A DNA stretch of 64,000 bases from Sphingobacterium yanglingense (GTDB lineage: Bacteria; Bacteroidota; Bacteroidia; Sphingobacteriales; Sphingobacteriaceae): positions 248,001-312,000 of the forward strand of contig NZ_SNYV01000018.1 of assembly GCF_004363245.1 (NCBI RefSeq). Reading direction: 5' to 3'. Positions within the stretch are counted from its first letter, which is position 1. Every line of letters begins with the position of its first letter. Shown here piece by piece: positions 17,330 to 26,750 of this stretch. Both the position numbers and the translations under genes were made by a program. Below the pieces are notes generated by a model. It was given only the letters and a program-made list of their open reading frames with translations, made no database searches and was not told the DNA's origin.

Positions 17330-20300
17330 ATGTTTAAGCATCTAAAATACATAGACGGTACATCTGATAAATTTTGGGAAATACAGACAGAGGGGGCTAC
17401 ACATACGGTTACCTATGGACGTAACGGTACTTCGGGGCAAAGTAAAAGTAAAACTTTCGACTCTGAAGAAGCCTGTTTAAAAGATGCTGAAAAATTAATT
17501 GCTGAAAAGACAAAGAAGGGATATTCAGAAGATGGTAGTGTTGTTGTAGAACCTAAAGAGAAGACTGCTACAACTCGTAAACCAACAGCGAGTGCACAGC
17601 GCAAAGAGGAGGCTGTGGCAGCGATGAAAGCGCTGATTAGTGACGGTAAGGTTGGAGATATCATTCCTTTTCTAAAAGAATACGCCACAGGGAACTTGGA
17701 GGTGCTTAAAAAGGAAATTCGTTCAGCAAAACGTTATTGGGTAGATTATAGTGACCTTTCAAAAGATCCTGTTTACAGTAAGAAAGCACAGTATAACTGG
17801 GGGACTAGAGGTAACAAAGAACAACAACGTATTGTAAAATTATTGGCATTAGCGACTTTTTCTGGTTCGGATGTAGGTAGTTGGGACTTTTTTCATGAGC
17901 TTCTAGAGCAGGCCAAGAGTTCTGATGTGAGTCAGATACTTGATTATGCTAGACCTGACTGGTTAGGCGCGTATTTGTTGCAAGCGGTAAAACGTAACGA
18001 GTGGCAGCGGATTAGTTATCAGAGTCTTCGTCATTTGGAGAGCCTAGGGTATGTCGTATTCGAACCAGAACTCTATGCAAGTGCTATCACCGGTTTTAAC
18101 TATCATGAGTCTCATAAACTTTTTAAGATATTGACAGAGGATGAGCTGACTATCAGACGGGATATTCCCTTGGTTTTTGAGTTTGAGTCAGGCATTCATG
18201 GTATATACTGGGACTATAACTATCAAAATACGGTCAATGAATTGACCTGGGACAAAGTCTTCATGACGTTATTGGATACCGGTAAGATTGACCGTGATTT
18301 AGTAATTACAGGCGCTTTAGAAGCACAGACCAAAAATTGGAACAACAATCTAAAGAGTTATTTTAGAAAGCTTATCGATCGACTTCAATTAGCCGAAGGA
18401 GAGGTGATGACTTATCAGCAGAAGTTCTTCCCTTTACTACATGCCGAACACAGTGCAGTTATTAATTTTACAGTCGACTACCTCAAACCTTTTTTTACCC
18501 ATGTCGATTTCCAGATGACTGATTTTTTGGATTGGGCCGAAGGTATTTTTATGCGGAATGATGTCAAAGCTAGTCTTAAAACACTTTTGATTCAATTTGA
18601 TAGACTGCTCAAGCAATATCCAGAGTTGCAGGAACGGTTTGTTCTACTTGCTGCGGATTTATTTATGATACCGGATTTGGCCTTACAGGAGAGAACCGCT
18701 AAGTTTATCTTAAAAAATCAAAAAGAACCTACGGATGATCTTGCTGCCAAGTTGCAAGCCTATAGACCTCAGATGATGGGAGCAACAGCTACCGATCTAC
18801 AGCCTTTACTGCAGGGAGAAACCTTCTCTGAAGAAGAGATATTAGCTGTACTGACCGGACAGGAGAATGAAAAGTACGAATTTGAACCAGCGCCGGTCAA
18901 CTGTTTGACCGAAATCTTTGCCTATCCACAGACCTGGAATGATATTTTCTTTAAGATAGGAGAGGTGATTGGAGGTACAGATCCCATAGAAATAGAAGTT
19001 TTGATGAACGCCTGGGTACAATACACACCTACTTTTCCAGCAGATTACAAAAGACAGCTCGAGCCCTATATCAAACAGTTGAGCAGTATCTATAGAGAGT
19101 CGGCCTGTTTCGACCACTTCTCGAGTGTATTCCTGAACATGTATTATAAACCTAAAACTGTTTATCATAACAAAGATCGCAATGCCAATTATTCGAAATG
19201 GATTGGCCTTATGGGAAGTCAGATGGAACAGTTGCAGCGGCATCTTATAGCAGGTGTGGAGTTACCTTTGTTGAGCTTGCCTACCCATAAACCTTTTTGG
19301 ATTGCTCCAGTGGTATTGGTCCAGCGTATTTTGGCCTATCAGCAAGCTGGGGTAGATATTGATTTATTGGATTTGTCTATAGCGCTGAGCCGTACCGTGC
19401 GCGAAGAGATGGCGGAGGTCAAAGATTTGATACAACAGGTAAAAGAACCCCAGGTACAGGAAGTCTTGAACTATGCCTTAGGCTTTGAGAAAGAAATCAA
19501 AATCCAACAACGATCATGGTTAAAGAATTTGATCTCGTCGAAGGATTCGGCCGAACTTCTTTGGCTTGGTGTTTGGGCTACGGTAGCACGTACGCATTAT
19601 CCTGATCAGTATTTTGAGGAGTTTGAGCAGGAGCCTTTAAAAGATATTCCATTTGCAGCCAAGCCTTTTCGCCCGGTGTTGACCATAGAGCCGACTTATT
19701 ATAATGGATACAATTATGTGACTAAAAAATCCGAACAGGTGTACAATGGTGATGAGCTGAGTTATATGCTTCCGACCTTCAAACAGGGCGTAGATACATT
19801 CTTATATCATAAAGATATCTATAGCCGAGGTAAAAACTCATTTGCCGCTTACTACCTCAATAAAATGGATATTCCATATTTGCATAGTTTGATGCCCCAG
19901 AATACAGAAAGTCTTTCCATGTTCCTCACCTTGGGCTTTAATAGTAAAAGTGATATCGGAGGGAAAGCTCCTGCTGTCTACTTAAAGCAGATGTTATATG
20001 CCTTTTTTAAGTTAGATGAGCAGTCAAATCTGTATTTAGCAAGCTCTATGTTCAATAAGGAGAAAGAAGTACGTGTTATGGCTGTAGAAGTACTATTGGC
20101 TACTATCAACGAGAATAGATTGGATACAGCAATAGTAGGTAAACAGTTAGGAGCTTTATTAAGTCACGGTTATGGGCCGATAGGTCGTTTCGTAGAGGGA
20201 CTTGAGCAGTGTCGGGATATCTCTTCCAAGCATAATTCTGCGCTCTTAAAACTTTTGGATGCAACTTTGATGAACTATACCCTAGCGGAAAAGATGCCGA

Positions 20301-20443
20301 CAAATTTTAAGAAAATCATTGAGTATTACTATGATTTGATGACCAAAGAACAGTATAATACCCCTGCTGAGTTAAATAACGTGCTAGAACAACTTGAAGC
20401 GTATAAGAGTTTACAGCCTATTTTAAAGAAGATAAAAAAATAA
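17330..20443 (+). CDS. Large WGR-domain protein with a helical repeat body
   Basis: 1037 residues, no signal peptide. The N-terminal 65 residues form a WGR domain (KFWEIQTEGATHTVTYGRNG, then ACLKDAEKLIAEKTKKGY). A Lys/Thr-rich linker (about 75-95) leads to a long alpha-helical body of about 900 residues without visible catalytic motifs. Its layout resembles WGR proteins of the MolR/DUF4132 and DUF6493 groups. WGR domains are found in PARPs and bind nucleic acid ends or partner proteins. The gene is followed after 4 bp by a SWIM zinc-finger gene, so the two are co-translated. In enterobacterial yeh loci, WGR and SWIM proteins occur with a MoxR ATPase and a VWA protein, but neither is present here. 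Confidence 0.8.
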   Translation: MFKHLKYIDGTSDKFWEIQTEGATHTVTYGRNGTSGQSKSKTFDSEEACLKDAEKLIAEKTKKGYSEDGSVVVEPKEKTATTRKPTASAQRKEEAVAAMKALISDGKVGDIIPFLKEYATGNLEVLKKEIRSAKRYWVDYSDLSKDPVYSKKAQYNWGTRGNKEQQRIVKLLALATFSGSDVGSWDFFHELLEQAKSSDVSQILDYARPDWLGAYLLQAVKRNEWQRISYQSLRHLESLGYVVFEPELYASAITGFNYHESHKLFKILTEDELTIRRDIPLVFEFESGIHGIYWDYNYQNTVNELTWDKVFMTLLDTGKIDRDLVITGALEAQTKNWNNNLKSYFRKLIDRLQLAEGEVMTYQQKFFPLLHAEHSAVINFTVDYLKPFFTHVDFQMTDFLDWAEGIFMRNDVKASLKTLLIQFDRLLKQYPELQERFVLLAADLFMIPDLALQERTAKFILKNQKEPTDDLAAKLQAYRPQMMGATATDLQPLLQGETFSEEEILAVLTGQENEKYEFEPAPVNCLTEIFAYPQTWNDIFFKIGEVIGGTDPIEIEVLMNAWVQYTPTFPADYKRQLEPYIKQLSSIYRESACFDHFSSVFLNMYYKPKTVYHNKDRNANYSKWIGLMGSQMEQLQRHLIAGVELPLLSLPTHKPFWIAPVVLVQRILAYQQAGVDIDLLDLSIALSRTVREEMAEVKDLIQQVKEPQVQEVLNYALGFEKEIKIQQRSWLKNLISSKDSAELLWLGVWATVARTHYPDQYFEEFEQEPLKDIPFAAKPFRPVLTIEPTYYNGYNYVTKKSEQVYNGDELSYMLPTFKQGVDTFLYHKDIYSRGKNSFAAYYLNKMDIPYLHSLMPQNTESLSMFLTLGFNSKSDIGGKAPAVYLKQMLYAFFKLDEQSNLYLASSMFNKEKEVRVMAVEVLLATINENRLDTAIVGKQLGALLSHGYGPIGRFVEGLEQCRDISSKHNSALLKLLDATLMNYTLAEKMPTNFKKIIEYYYDLMTKEQYNTPAELNNVLEQLEAYKSLQPILKKIKK

Positions 20444-20447
20444 CATT

Positions 20448-21782
20448 ATGGCCGAACAGGATTTAGCAATCAGTTACGCACGAAATTCCCAGTTGACCCA
20501 ACAGTCGGGTATACAACAACTCGTATTGGCGCACCAGTCTGAGCTAGTTGAGGTAGCTAGCGTACCTTGTTTCTTTTGGGGCAGTCTGACTGATCCCTTA
20601 TTGACATCCAAATGTCTGTTGACCTTATCAAAAGTGGTCCGTTCAAGTTTTGGACCGATTCCACCTAGTCTAAGGGATCCAATAGTATCAGCTGGTACTA
20701 ACCAGATTCGATTTGAGGGATTCTCATCCTGTAATGGAGTGTATGCCCGATTAGATTTGTTGGAAGATGCAATCGATGGTGAGTTTATTGCGAGTGGTAC
20801 GACCAATGTGGATTTCAATGAACCTATGCTCAACGCTTTAAATGCCGTAAAGAAAACGGAAAAGATGGTGCTAGGAGTGGGAAGTCAAGAAGTAGCAATC
20901 AGTACCGACAAGGCCAAGGTTACTGAAAAGAAAGTAACCCTACCTCCGCGTTGGATCAAAGGACTAACTTCAGTCCAATTGTATTTGGCTGGTATGGAGA
21001 TGCAGTTCGAACTGAATAAGATACAGTTAATCCAATTGTTCCAAGGAATACCCAAAGGTAATGCCAAAGGAGAATTTTACCTTACTAAACGTGCCAATAG
21101 GTTTATCTTTTCACCGATTAGTACAAGTGATGCCGTTCGTGTTGGCGGTATACAGCGATTACGCCTATTAGAAGGGCTTCTAACATACGCTGACAAACTA
21201 TTTGTTTATCAGGAAAAGGAGGGTGAAAGTGCTGCATTTGTAGCCGATTTTGGTAAAATGAGACTTACATTGGCTTTGTCTCCTGATAATTATCGTGGGT
21301 TTTCGGGAGAGGGGAATGTGCTAGAAAATATGATTAAAGCTGTACCTGACGAGTGGATACATGCGGTCAATGGATTGCTCAAATCTAATGAGTTATTCGA
21401 CCCGACCATGTTGTCTATTGAACATGACGTAGACTTCGATACAATGGATACGTTGTCTGCTTCACTATCATCAATAGGTTTACTGGGCTACGATTTACAT
21501 AGCCATCAACATTACTATAGGCGACTTCCCTTTAAGATGGAACGTATTTTGGCGTTAAACCCGAGATTAAAAAATGCAAAGAAACTGGTGGCTACTGAAG
21601 GTGTTCAATTCATTAAAAATGCAGCCGAATATATTGAAGCACGCGTAGATGGATCAGGGGTGCAGCATACGGTTATTATTCAACAGGATAGACATCAATG
21701 TACCTGCAATTGGTTTACAAATCACCAGGGCAAAAGAGGCTTATGCAAGCATATATTGGCTGTCAAGATGCTGAATGGTTAG
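20448..21782 (+). CDS. SWIM zinc-finger protein
   Basis: 444 residues. The SWIM signature C-x-C-x(n)-C-x-H is at the extreme C-terminus (QCTCNWFTNHQGKRGLCKHI), about residues 416-438. The remaining 400 residues have no motif I recognise; two acidic/aromatic regions (about 60-130 and 330-380) are predicted globular. SWIM fingers bind DNA or protein. It starts 4 bp after the WGR gene, so the partnership is firm. It ends at a strong bidirectional terminator. The pair probably acts together in the cytoplasm in an unknown role. Confidence 0.82.
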   Translation: MAEQDLAISYARNSQLTQQSGIQQLVLAHQSELVEVASVPCFFWGSLTDPLLTSKCLLTLSKVVRSSFGPIPPSLRDPIVSAGTNQIRFEGFSSCNGVYARLDLLEDAIDGEFIASGTTNVDFNEPMLNALNAVKKTEKMVLGVGSQEVAISTDKAKVTEKKVTLPPRWIKGLTSVQLYLAGMEMQFELNKIQLIQLFQGIPKGNAKGEFYLTKRANRFIFSPISTSDAVRVGGIQRLRLLEGLLTYADKLFVYQEKEGESAAFVADFGKMRLTLALSPDNYRGFSGEGNVLENMIKAVPDEWIHAVNGLLKSNELFDPTMLSIEHDVDFDTMDTLSASLSSIGLLGYDLHSHQHYYRRLPFKMERILALNPRLKNAKKLVATEGVQFIKNAAEYIEARVDGSGVQHTVIIQQDRHQCTCNWFTNHQGKRGLCKHILAVKMLNG

Positions 21783-21787
21783 AACTA

Positions 21788-21828
21788 TTTTTCATTGACG
21801 GTCGCATTTTACGACCGTCAGCGAAAAA
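21788..21828. terminator. Bidirectional rho-independent terminator
   Basis: Perfect 9-bp stem TGACGGTCG/CGACCGTCA with a 7-nt loop, flanked by TTTTTC on the left and GAAAAA on the right. It works for both the SWIM gene and the convergent amidase gene. Confidence 0.8.
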
Positions 21829-21839
21829 TATATAAGGCG

Positions 21840-22487
21840 TTATTTTGTAGTCTGCAGCGTGCCGACACGATGTATGTTCGGGTTGGCAGCTAGGCCATTT
21901 GGATTACATCCTAATTCACCTTCAGGTACTTCTAGTCCTTGCTTAGCATAAAACTTTACCCAAAATTCATCTAACTCACCTGTCACAGGATTCTTAAAGG
22001 TCATGGGCTCCAATTTAAACAATCCTATTGGTCGAAAAGCCCGTTCTACAAAATCAGAGCAATAGTAAGAACTGTCATTTAATTTATAACTCCAGTTATA
22101 AGGCTTTCCAAGCATCTCATGTGCTATTTCCATAGCTCTAGGAATTGCGTGGCTATGGATGCTATCGATTCGATATACCACATATTGTTGGCCTTTACCA
22201 TATTTTGTTAGATTATCTAAAGACTCCTTTACAGACCCTTTGTTTCCAATAGAATGTAGAAGATAGGGAACACCTTCTATAACTTCTATGAGTCCGATAT
22301 GGGAAAAAGAAATACTATCCTTGAGTTGAGTTACTCGGTTTATTGCTCCCGATAGATTCTGAGCTTGTGCTCCGAAGAATAAAAAATCTCCATTCGCAAT
22401 CGATACTCCCTTATACTCCACATTACTTTGTGCGTGGAGCAGTAGCATATTGCCTAATAGTATGAGTAGAATTGTTGCTTTTTTCAT
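21840..22487 (-). CDS. YiiX/YebB-like permuted papain-fold hydrolase, secreted
   Basis: 215 residues with a signal peptide (MKKATILLILLGNMLLLHAQ). The permuted NlpC/P60 (papain-like amidase) core is visible: the histidine H63 in SISFSHIGLI and the cysteine C143 in SYYCSDFVERAF. Members cleave amide bonds in peptidoglycan peptides or lipids; the substrate is unknown. The fold start NGDFLFF is typical. It acts in the periplasm or at the cell surface. It is single, convergent to the SWIM gene. Confidence 0.82.
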   Translation of the reverse strand: MKKATILLILLGNMLLLHAQSNVEYKGVSIANGDFLFFGAQAQNLSGAINRVTQLKDSISFSHIGLIEVIEGVPYLLHSIGNKGSVKESLDNLTKYGKGQQYVVYRIDSIHSHAIPRAMEIAHEMLGKPYNWSYKLNDSSYYCSDFVERAFRPIGLFKLEPMTFKNPVTGELDEFWVKFYAKQGLEVPEGELGCNPNGLAANPNIHRVGTLQTTK

Positions 22488-22845
22488 GATAGTTGCGAAG
22501 ATATAGAATTAAGTGTAGAATATTTTCAAAGTTGCCCTTAGAAACACTGATTATTCATTTATTTACAATACATGAAACAGACAACCCTGAAGCTATCAGT
22601 TGAGAGGAGATAGATATGTTTTTGTAAGATTGCGCTGTTATTACCGATATCGCTTACGTAGGATAGAGTGGACGGATATCGATGAGTTTTATGAAGTAAC
22701 GAGCTTATCCTTCGATGAGAGACGATTGTACAGGATCGTTTACTGGAACTAATGGCAATAGCATCTTGATAACTTGTCAGCCCTTAAATAGCCATTGAGT
22801 GGTCTTATAATTTCTTAGGGAGAGTGGTGCTTTTTAATCAGTTAT
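22488..22845. other. Intergenic region between the amidase and YceI genes
   Basis: About 360 bp with no convincing gene. A 54-codon open frame on the plus strand (22591-22752) lacks a usual start and is Arg/Tyr-rich (RYVFVRLRCYYRYRLRR); I do not count it as a gene. The YceI terminator hairpin follows at its right end. Confidence 0.4.
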
Positions 22846-22884
22846 ATACTATTCTCTACCTTGTTTTTAGGTAGAGAATAGTAT
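22846..22884. terminator. Strong hairpin behind the YceI gene
   Basis: Perfect 16-bp inverted repeat (ATACTATTCTCTACCT and its complement) with a 7-nt loop, 8 bases after the YceI stop on the minus strand. Confidence 0.7.
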
Positions 22885-22891
22885 TCTGGTG

Positions 22892-23569
22892 CTATTTTTT
22901 TGCGTGTATATTCAATTCGATATCAATCTCTTGGGAAATAACCCAATCTTTAGGATCTCCATCTGTTCCGTATGTCAATCCCCAATCCTGTCTATTGATC
23001 GTGAATTTTGATACTACATGCACAGTGTCGGTTGTGATATCTACCTTTGCTGGAAATGTGACGTTTACAGTTTTGTCCTTAATAGTTAGGTTACCACTGA
23101 TAACATTGGTAGCTCCTTCGATCACACTTTTATCATTGGCTTTGTCAAAAGCTGCAACACTTGTAATCTCAAACTTAGCCGTTGGGAACTTGTCAGATTG
23201 GAAGAAATCTTCATTTTTTAGATGCTCATCTAGGTTAGCTGCTGTTTTGCCTCCTGTTTTGGCTAGGTCTATCGATTTTTCGTCAGTTGCTACCGAAGTA
23301 ATGTCAATGGTAATAGAACCACCTGTGATTGCATTATTCTCTACAGCTACCGTACCTTCAGTCTTTAATGTCCCAAATCTTGGGTCGAAACCACCTTTAT
23401 GGTACCCTGTCCATTTTAGCGAACTTTGATCTTGGTCCAATACATATGTTGTTCCTTTTTGTTCTGCTACTTCTTGTTGGCTGTTTGTTGCTGTTTTATC
23501 ACCAGCCGAACCTTGACAAGAAACAAATAGTGTTGCGGCTGCGAATGCTAAAATAAACGTTTTTTTCAT
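22892..23569 (-). CDS. YceI family lipoprotein
   Basis: 225 residues. Lipoprotein signal with cysteine at 18 (MKKTFILAFAAATLFVSCQG). The YceI lipocalin-like barrel is recognised from SSLKWTGYHKGGFDPRFGTL, SITIDITSVATDEKS, HLKNEDFFQSDKFPTAKFEI and the C-terminal VSKFTINRQDWGLTYG. YceI proteins bind isoprenoid-type lipids and respond to acid or osmotic stress in several bacteria. Here it would be anchored in the cell envelope. It is divergent from an HxlR regulator with tandem palindromes between them, so that regulator probably controls it. A CAAATCTA on the plus strand (23602-23609) gives its minus-strand -7 box. Confidence 0.9.
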   Translation of the reverse strand: MKKTFILAFAAATLFVSCQGSAGDKTATNSQQEVAEQKGTTYVLDQDQSSLKWTGYHKGGFDPRFGTLKTEGTVAVENNAITGGSITIDITSVATDEKSIDLAKTGGKTAANLDEHLKNEDFFQSDKFPTAKFEITSVAAFDKANDKSVIEGATNVISGNLTIKDKTVNVTFPAKVDITTDTVHVVSKFTINRQDWGLTYGTDGDPKDWVISQEIDIELNIHAKK

Positions 23570-23637
23570 TTTGTATGTCGTTTTGTTTGATTTTATGTCC
23601 GCAAATCTAAGTCAAAGTCACTGTACAATCTGCATTG

Positions 23638-23694
23638 GTTTCCTTTTGGAAACTACTTTCCTTTTGGGAAGTACTGTGATGTTCCATACTTTTG
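23638..23694. promoter_or_regulatory. Tandem palindromes and promoter in the yceI-hxlR divergent region
   Basis: A perfect inverted repeat GTTTCC-TTTT-GGAAAC (23638-23653) and a near-perfect one ACTTTCC-TTTT-GGGAAGT (23655-23673) share the same TTTT centre 18 bp apart. On the plus strand TTTTG at 23662-23666 and TACTTTTG at 23687-23694 are separated by 20 bp and fit the Bacteroidota promoter. The second palindrome therefore covers the -33 element. Likely the HxlR operator. Confidence 0.65.
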
Positions 23695-23730
23695 TAAGGT
23701 CATAAAATGAATAATAATACACCATGATAT

Positions 23731-24108
23731 ATGAAAAAGAAATTATCTGTCAATCATAGTGAGATCTGTAAAACAAGGATAACCGCCATCAAAGACACGA
23801 TGGAGATTCTTTCAGGCAAATGGAAGTTTCATATTCTAGGCACTTTGTTAGAAACGGATAGAATGCGCTTTATGGATTTGTTGCGAGAGGTAGAGGGGAT
23901 TGGTTCTAAAATGCTATCAAAGGAATTACAGGACATGGAGATAAATCACTTGGTAACTCGAACAGTACAACAGACCAAACCCATCACAGTAGTATATGAG
24001 GTTACTGAGTATGGTAAGACCTTGGGGCCGATTATAGATGAAATCGCAAAATGGGGAATCTCTTACCGTAGCTCATTACATAGTCCACGGGATAGAGAAA
24101 CCGCTTGA
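23731..24108 (+). CDS. HxlR family transcriptional regulator
   Basis: 125 residues, a single winged helix-turn-helix. Typical HxlR motifs are MEILSGKWKFHILGTLLE, MRFMDLLREVEGIGSKMLSKEL and VYEVTEYGKTLGPIIDEIAKWG. The N-terminal cysteine at position 12 (HSEICKTRI) is where redox- or aldehyde-sensing HxlR proteins often carry a reactive cysteine; only one is seen. It is divergent from the YceI lipoprotein gene, with the tandem palindromes between them, which suggests autoregulation and control of YceI. Confidence 0.92.
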   Translation: MKKKLSVNHSEICKTRITAIKDTMEILSGKWKFHILGTLLETDRMRFMDLLREVEGIGSKMLSKELQDMEINHLVTRTVQQTKPITVVYEVTEYGKTLGPIIDEIAKWGISYRSSLHSPRDRETA

Positions 24109-24188
24109 TATTAGACAATCGATTGACTTTTTCTGGTATAGGGATAGTTCCCCTTAACTTTCTATCTTTACGGAAAAGGCTAGTTTGA

Positions 24189-25484
24189 ATGGATAGAAAA
24201 GGATTTTTATATGTATTGTTAACGTCCGCATCAGTATGCTTGACTGGATTAGTATACGGACAGAATAACCAGGGAACAGTTACCTATGATCAACAGGTAC
24301 CTTTGGCTGGAAACGCGTTTATAACAAAAGGGAGTGGTGCTCAGATTTCACGTACAAATGGTTTAATAGATTGGACTGATCAACATTCAATTGCTTCGAT
24401 TTACTTTAGAGTGCAGGAGCCTGGAAAAATAGGAATTAGGTTACAGACTGCAAGCAGGGACGGTAATAGCTCAAGCGTAAAAATGATGGCAATGGGACAG
24501 GAGAAAACGGTCGATTTAGGAAGTGAAAGGCAAAATCAAGAACTACAAATTGAAATAAAGGAACCTGGATACGTACGCGTAGATTTGCAAGGTCTGCACA
24601 AGAGAGGCAATACGTTTGGAAATATATCGCATTTACTGGTATCACAGGAAAAAGGTAAAAAAGAACTGTTGTTTGCCAATGATCCAGAGTATTATTATTG
24701 GGCACGTAGAGGGCCATCCTGTCATATTAATTATAATATTCCTAGTGATGGAAATATCAGTTATTACTACAATGAGATAACCGTGCCAAACGGGGAGGAT
24801 AAAGTAGGTTCTTATTTTATGGCTAATGGTTTTGGTGAAGGTTATTTCGGAATACAGGTCAACTCCGAATCAGAAAGAAGGATCTTATTTTCTGTATGGA
24901 GTCCGTTCCATACTGACGATCCGCACAGTATTCCGGATGAGCAGAAAATCAAGTTACTGAAAAAAGGAAAGGAAGTGCGGACAGGAGAATTTGGTAACGA
25001 GGGATCTGGAGGACAGAGCTATCGCAAGTATCAGTGGAAATCCGGCCAAACCTATAAATTTCTATTAAAAGGAGTACCCGATGGTCAGGGTAATACAGAT
25101 TACACCGCCTGGTTCTTTGAGCCGGAGCAAAATGAGTGGAGCTTAATCGCTAGTTTCAAACGCCCCCAAACAGATACCTATTTAAAAAGATTTCATAGTT
25201 TTTTGGAAAACTTTATTCCAGAACAAGGATATCTAGGTAGACAGGTACAGTTTAAAAATCAGTGGGTCTATGATGGGCAGTGGAAGGCAGTCCAATCGGC
25301 ATCATTCAGTGTCGACAATACCTATCGTGCCCATCAACGGGTCGACGCTATCGGTGGGGTGATTGCAGATAGCTATTTCCTACAAAACGGAGGGTTCTTT
25401 AATGCATCCGTTGTTCCAGGCACTAAATTCGAGCTGAATAACAGGAGTAAAGTACCTAATATTGACTTTGATAGGTTGCCTTAA
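24189..25484 (+). CDS. Secreted DUF5077/DUF3472 protein
   Basis: 431 residues with a signal peptide (MDRKGFLYVLLTSASVCLTGLVYG, written here in part). The region about 30-160 matches DUF5077 (VPLAGNAFITKGSGAQIS, DWTDQHSIASIYFRVQEPG). The region about 180-370 matches DUF3472 (GYFGIQVNSESERRILFSVW, then TYKFLLKGVPDGQGNTDYTAW). Both are carbohydrate-associated, jelly-roll type modules of unknown chemistry, usually in secreted Bacteroidota proteins. It probably acts outside the cell. It stands alone and ends at a 12-bp hairpin. Confidence 0.75.
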   Translation: MDRKGFLYVLLTSASVCLTGLVYGQNNQGTVTYDQQVPLAGNAFITKGSGAQISRTNGLIDWTDQHSIASIYFRVQEPGKIGIRLQTASRDGNSSSVKMMAMGQEKTVDLGSERQNQELQIEIKEPGYVRVDLQGLHKRGNTFGNISHLLVSQEKGKKELLFANDPEYYYWARRGPSCHINYNIPSDGNISYYYNEITVPNGEDKVGSYFMANGFGEGYFGIQVNSESERRILFSVWSPFHTDDPHSIPDEQKIKLLKKGKEVRTGEFGNEGSGGQSYRKYQWKSGQTYKFLLKGVPDGQGNTDYTAWFFEPEQNEWSLIASFKRPQTDTYLKRFHSFLENFIPEQGYLGRQVQFKNQWVYDGQWKAVQSASFSVDNTYRAHQRVDAIGGVIADSYFLQNGGFFNASVVPGTKFELNNRSKVPNIDFDRLP

Positions 25485-25493
25485 TATTTTGTG

Positions 25494-25532
25494 ATGCAGA
25501 CAGCCAATCGGTTTAATAGAGGCTGTCTGCAT
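25494..25532. terminator. Hairpin between convergent DUF3472 and DKNYY genes
   Basis: Perfect 12-bp stem ATGCAGACAGCC/GGCTGTCTGCAT with a 15-nt loop, 9 bases past the stop of the plus-strand gene. Confidence 0.65.
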
Positions 25533-25597
25533 TAATAGTCCCCATTAAACTACTTTTTTGGAAGGCTTATACACGACCTCATATAGTGATCAGGATA

Positions 25598-26644
25598 CTA
25601 TCTCGTCGTGGTTTCTTTAGCGGTCTTTCTGATGATAACACTAGCGCTGCCGAGGTCCGGTGTCCATTTATAGGTATCATCTTCCATATACCTATCAGTC
25701 AGTCGAACAGATTTAGGATCAGCTCCTTCGAGTATTTCATTTCGGTAATATACTTTATTCTTGTCCTTGGCATAGGCAGTATACCCGCTATTTCCTGGAT
25801 ATTGGTACACCGAAAATGTAGTGAAATCTGCCCCCGTTAATAGCTCGCCTTCGCAGTATATTTGGCGATCCACTATCATATAGATGTTATCGGGAGGGAA
25901 GAACTTTACACTAGAAGGGTTTTCTACCTGTACCTTGGTAAATTCTTCTTTTTTAGTGACGTAGTACAGGGCGCTAGGAGTTTGAAGTACTCGGTTAGAA
26001 TACACAATTTGGCTATTGATTAATCCTGGTGCAGGAATTTTTTCTAAAGAAGTATTTTTGTAACCCGATTTAAGCCAATAGATGTTGTCCTTGTCTATAT
26101 AGAATCTACTATCCTCATCGATTGATCTGAAAGAATCATAATCTACGGACATGAGCGTATCATTCACAAAATAATTCTGCGCATCTTTGTACCAGAACCA
26201 GTTACCATTTCCTTTGAGGTTATCTGCGATTCGGTAAGTTTTTGGATCAGCACCTTCAATAGAACTCCAAGGTTCTCTAAACTTATAAACACGGTATTGA
26301 TCTTTAACGATACCGATTGATTCGTAATCAGTCTTTACATCATCCGTGATTTCAAAGGTAGCATAATCTATATTGGAGATTACATCTCCCCGATAAAAAA
26401 AGTGGCGCTTATCTTTTGCATACCCTGTCCATTGTAATGGGGTAAATGTATCCTTGTCCGCATTTACCGGCTTGTACTTGTTATCCCAAGGCAACTTAGG
26501 GAAGCCTGGACCGGAAGACTCATAACGATAAACAATCTCGTTGCCATCGAGAAAATACTGGCTTCCCAATGGCTTGACTTTCTTGCAGGACATAAAGCTT
26601 AAAAAAATAAACAGGGTCGGGATAATGTTACCTATAACCTTCAT
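25598..26644 (-). CDS. DKNYY-repeat lipoprotein
   Basis: 348 residues. Lipoprotein signal MKVIGNIIPTLFIFLSFMSC. Six or so repeats built on D-K-x-x-(V/I)-Y-(Y/W)-x-x-x-x-(I/L)-x-x-(A/V)-D follow, for example YAKDKNKVYYRNEILEGADP and YIDKDNIYWLK. This is the DKNYY family, found in secreted or surface proteins of Bacteroidota and Proteobacteria; the role is unknown. It is probably anchored to a membrane. Upstream in the same direction, 106 bp away, is the adenylyltransferase. Confidence 0.85.
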   Translation of the reverse strand: MKVIGNIIPTLFIFLSFMSCKKVKPLGSQYFLDGNEIVYRYESSGPGFPKLPWDNKYKPVNADKDTFTPLQWTGYAKDKRHFFYRGDVISNIDYATFEITDDVKTDYESIGIVKDQYRVYKFREPWSSIEGADPKTYRIADNLKGNGNWFWYKDAQNYFVNDTLMSVDYDSFRSIDEDSRFYIDKDNIYWLKSGYKNTSLEKIPAPGLINSQIVYSNRVLQTPSALYYVTKKEEFTKVQVENPSSVKFFPPDNIYMIVDRQIYCEGELLTGADFTTFSVYQYPGNSGYTAYAKDKNKVYYRNEILEGADPKSVRLTDRYMEDDTYKWTPDLGSASVIIRKTAKETTTR

Positions 26645-26750
26645 TGGATTTTTTTTCTAAATGTCTTTAACTTTTTTCTGCTTCTTGAAGCAAATATATA
26701 AAATCCTTCAATGTTTTTGCTTCGGTCTAGTTCCCGTCGAGGTGGAGTTT

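Noticed and set aside
22591..22752. A 54-codon frame rich in Arg and Tyr
   Set aside because: No ATG, biased composition and no similarity I recognise. Chance is the simplest reading.
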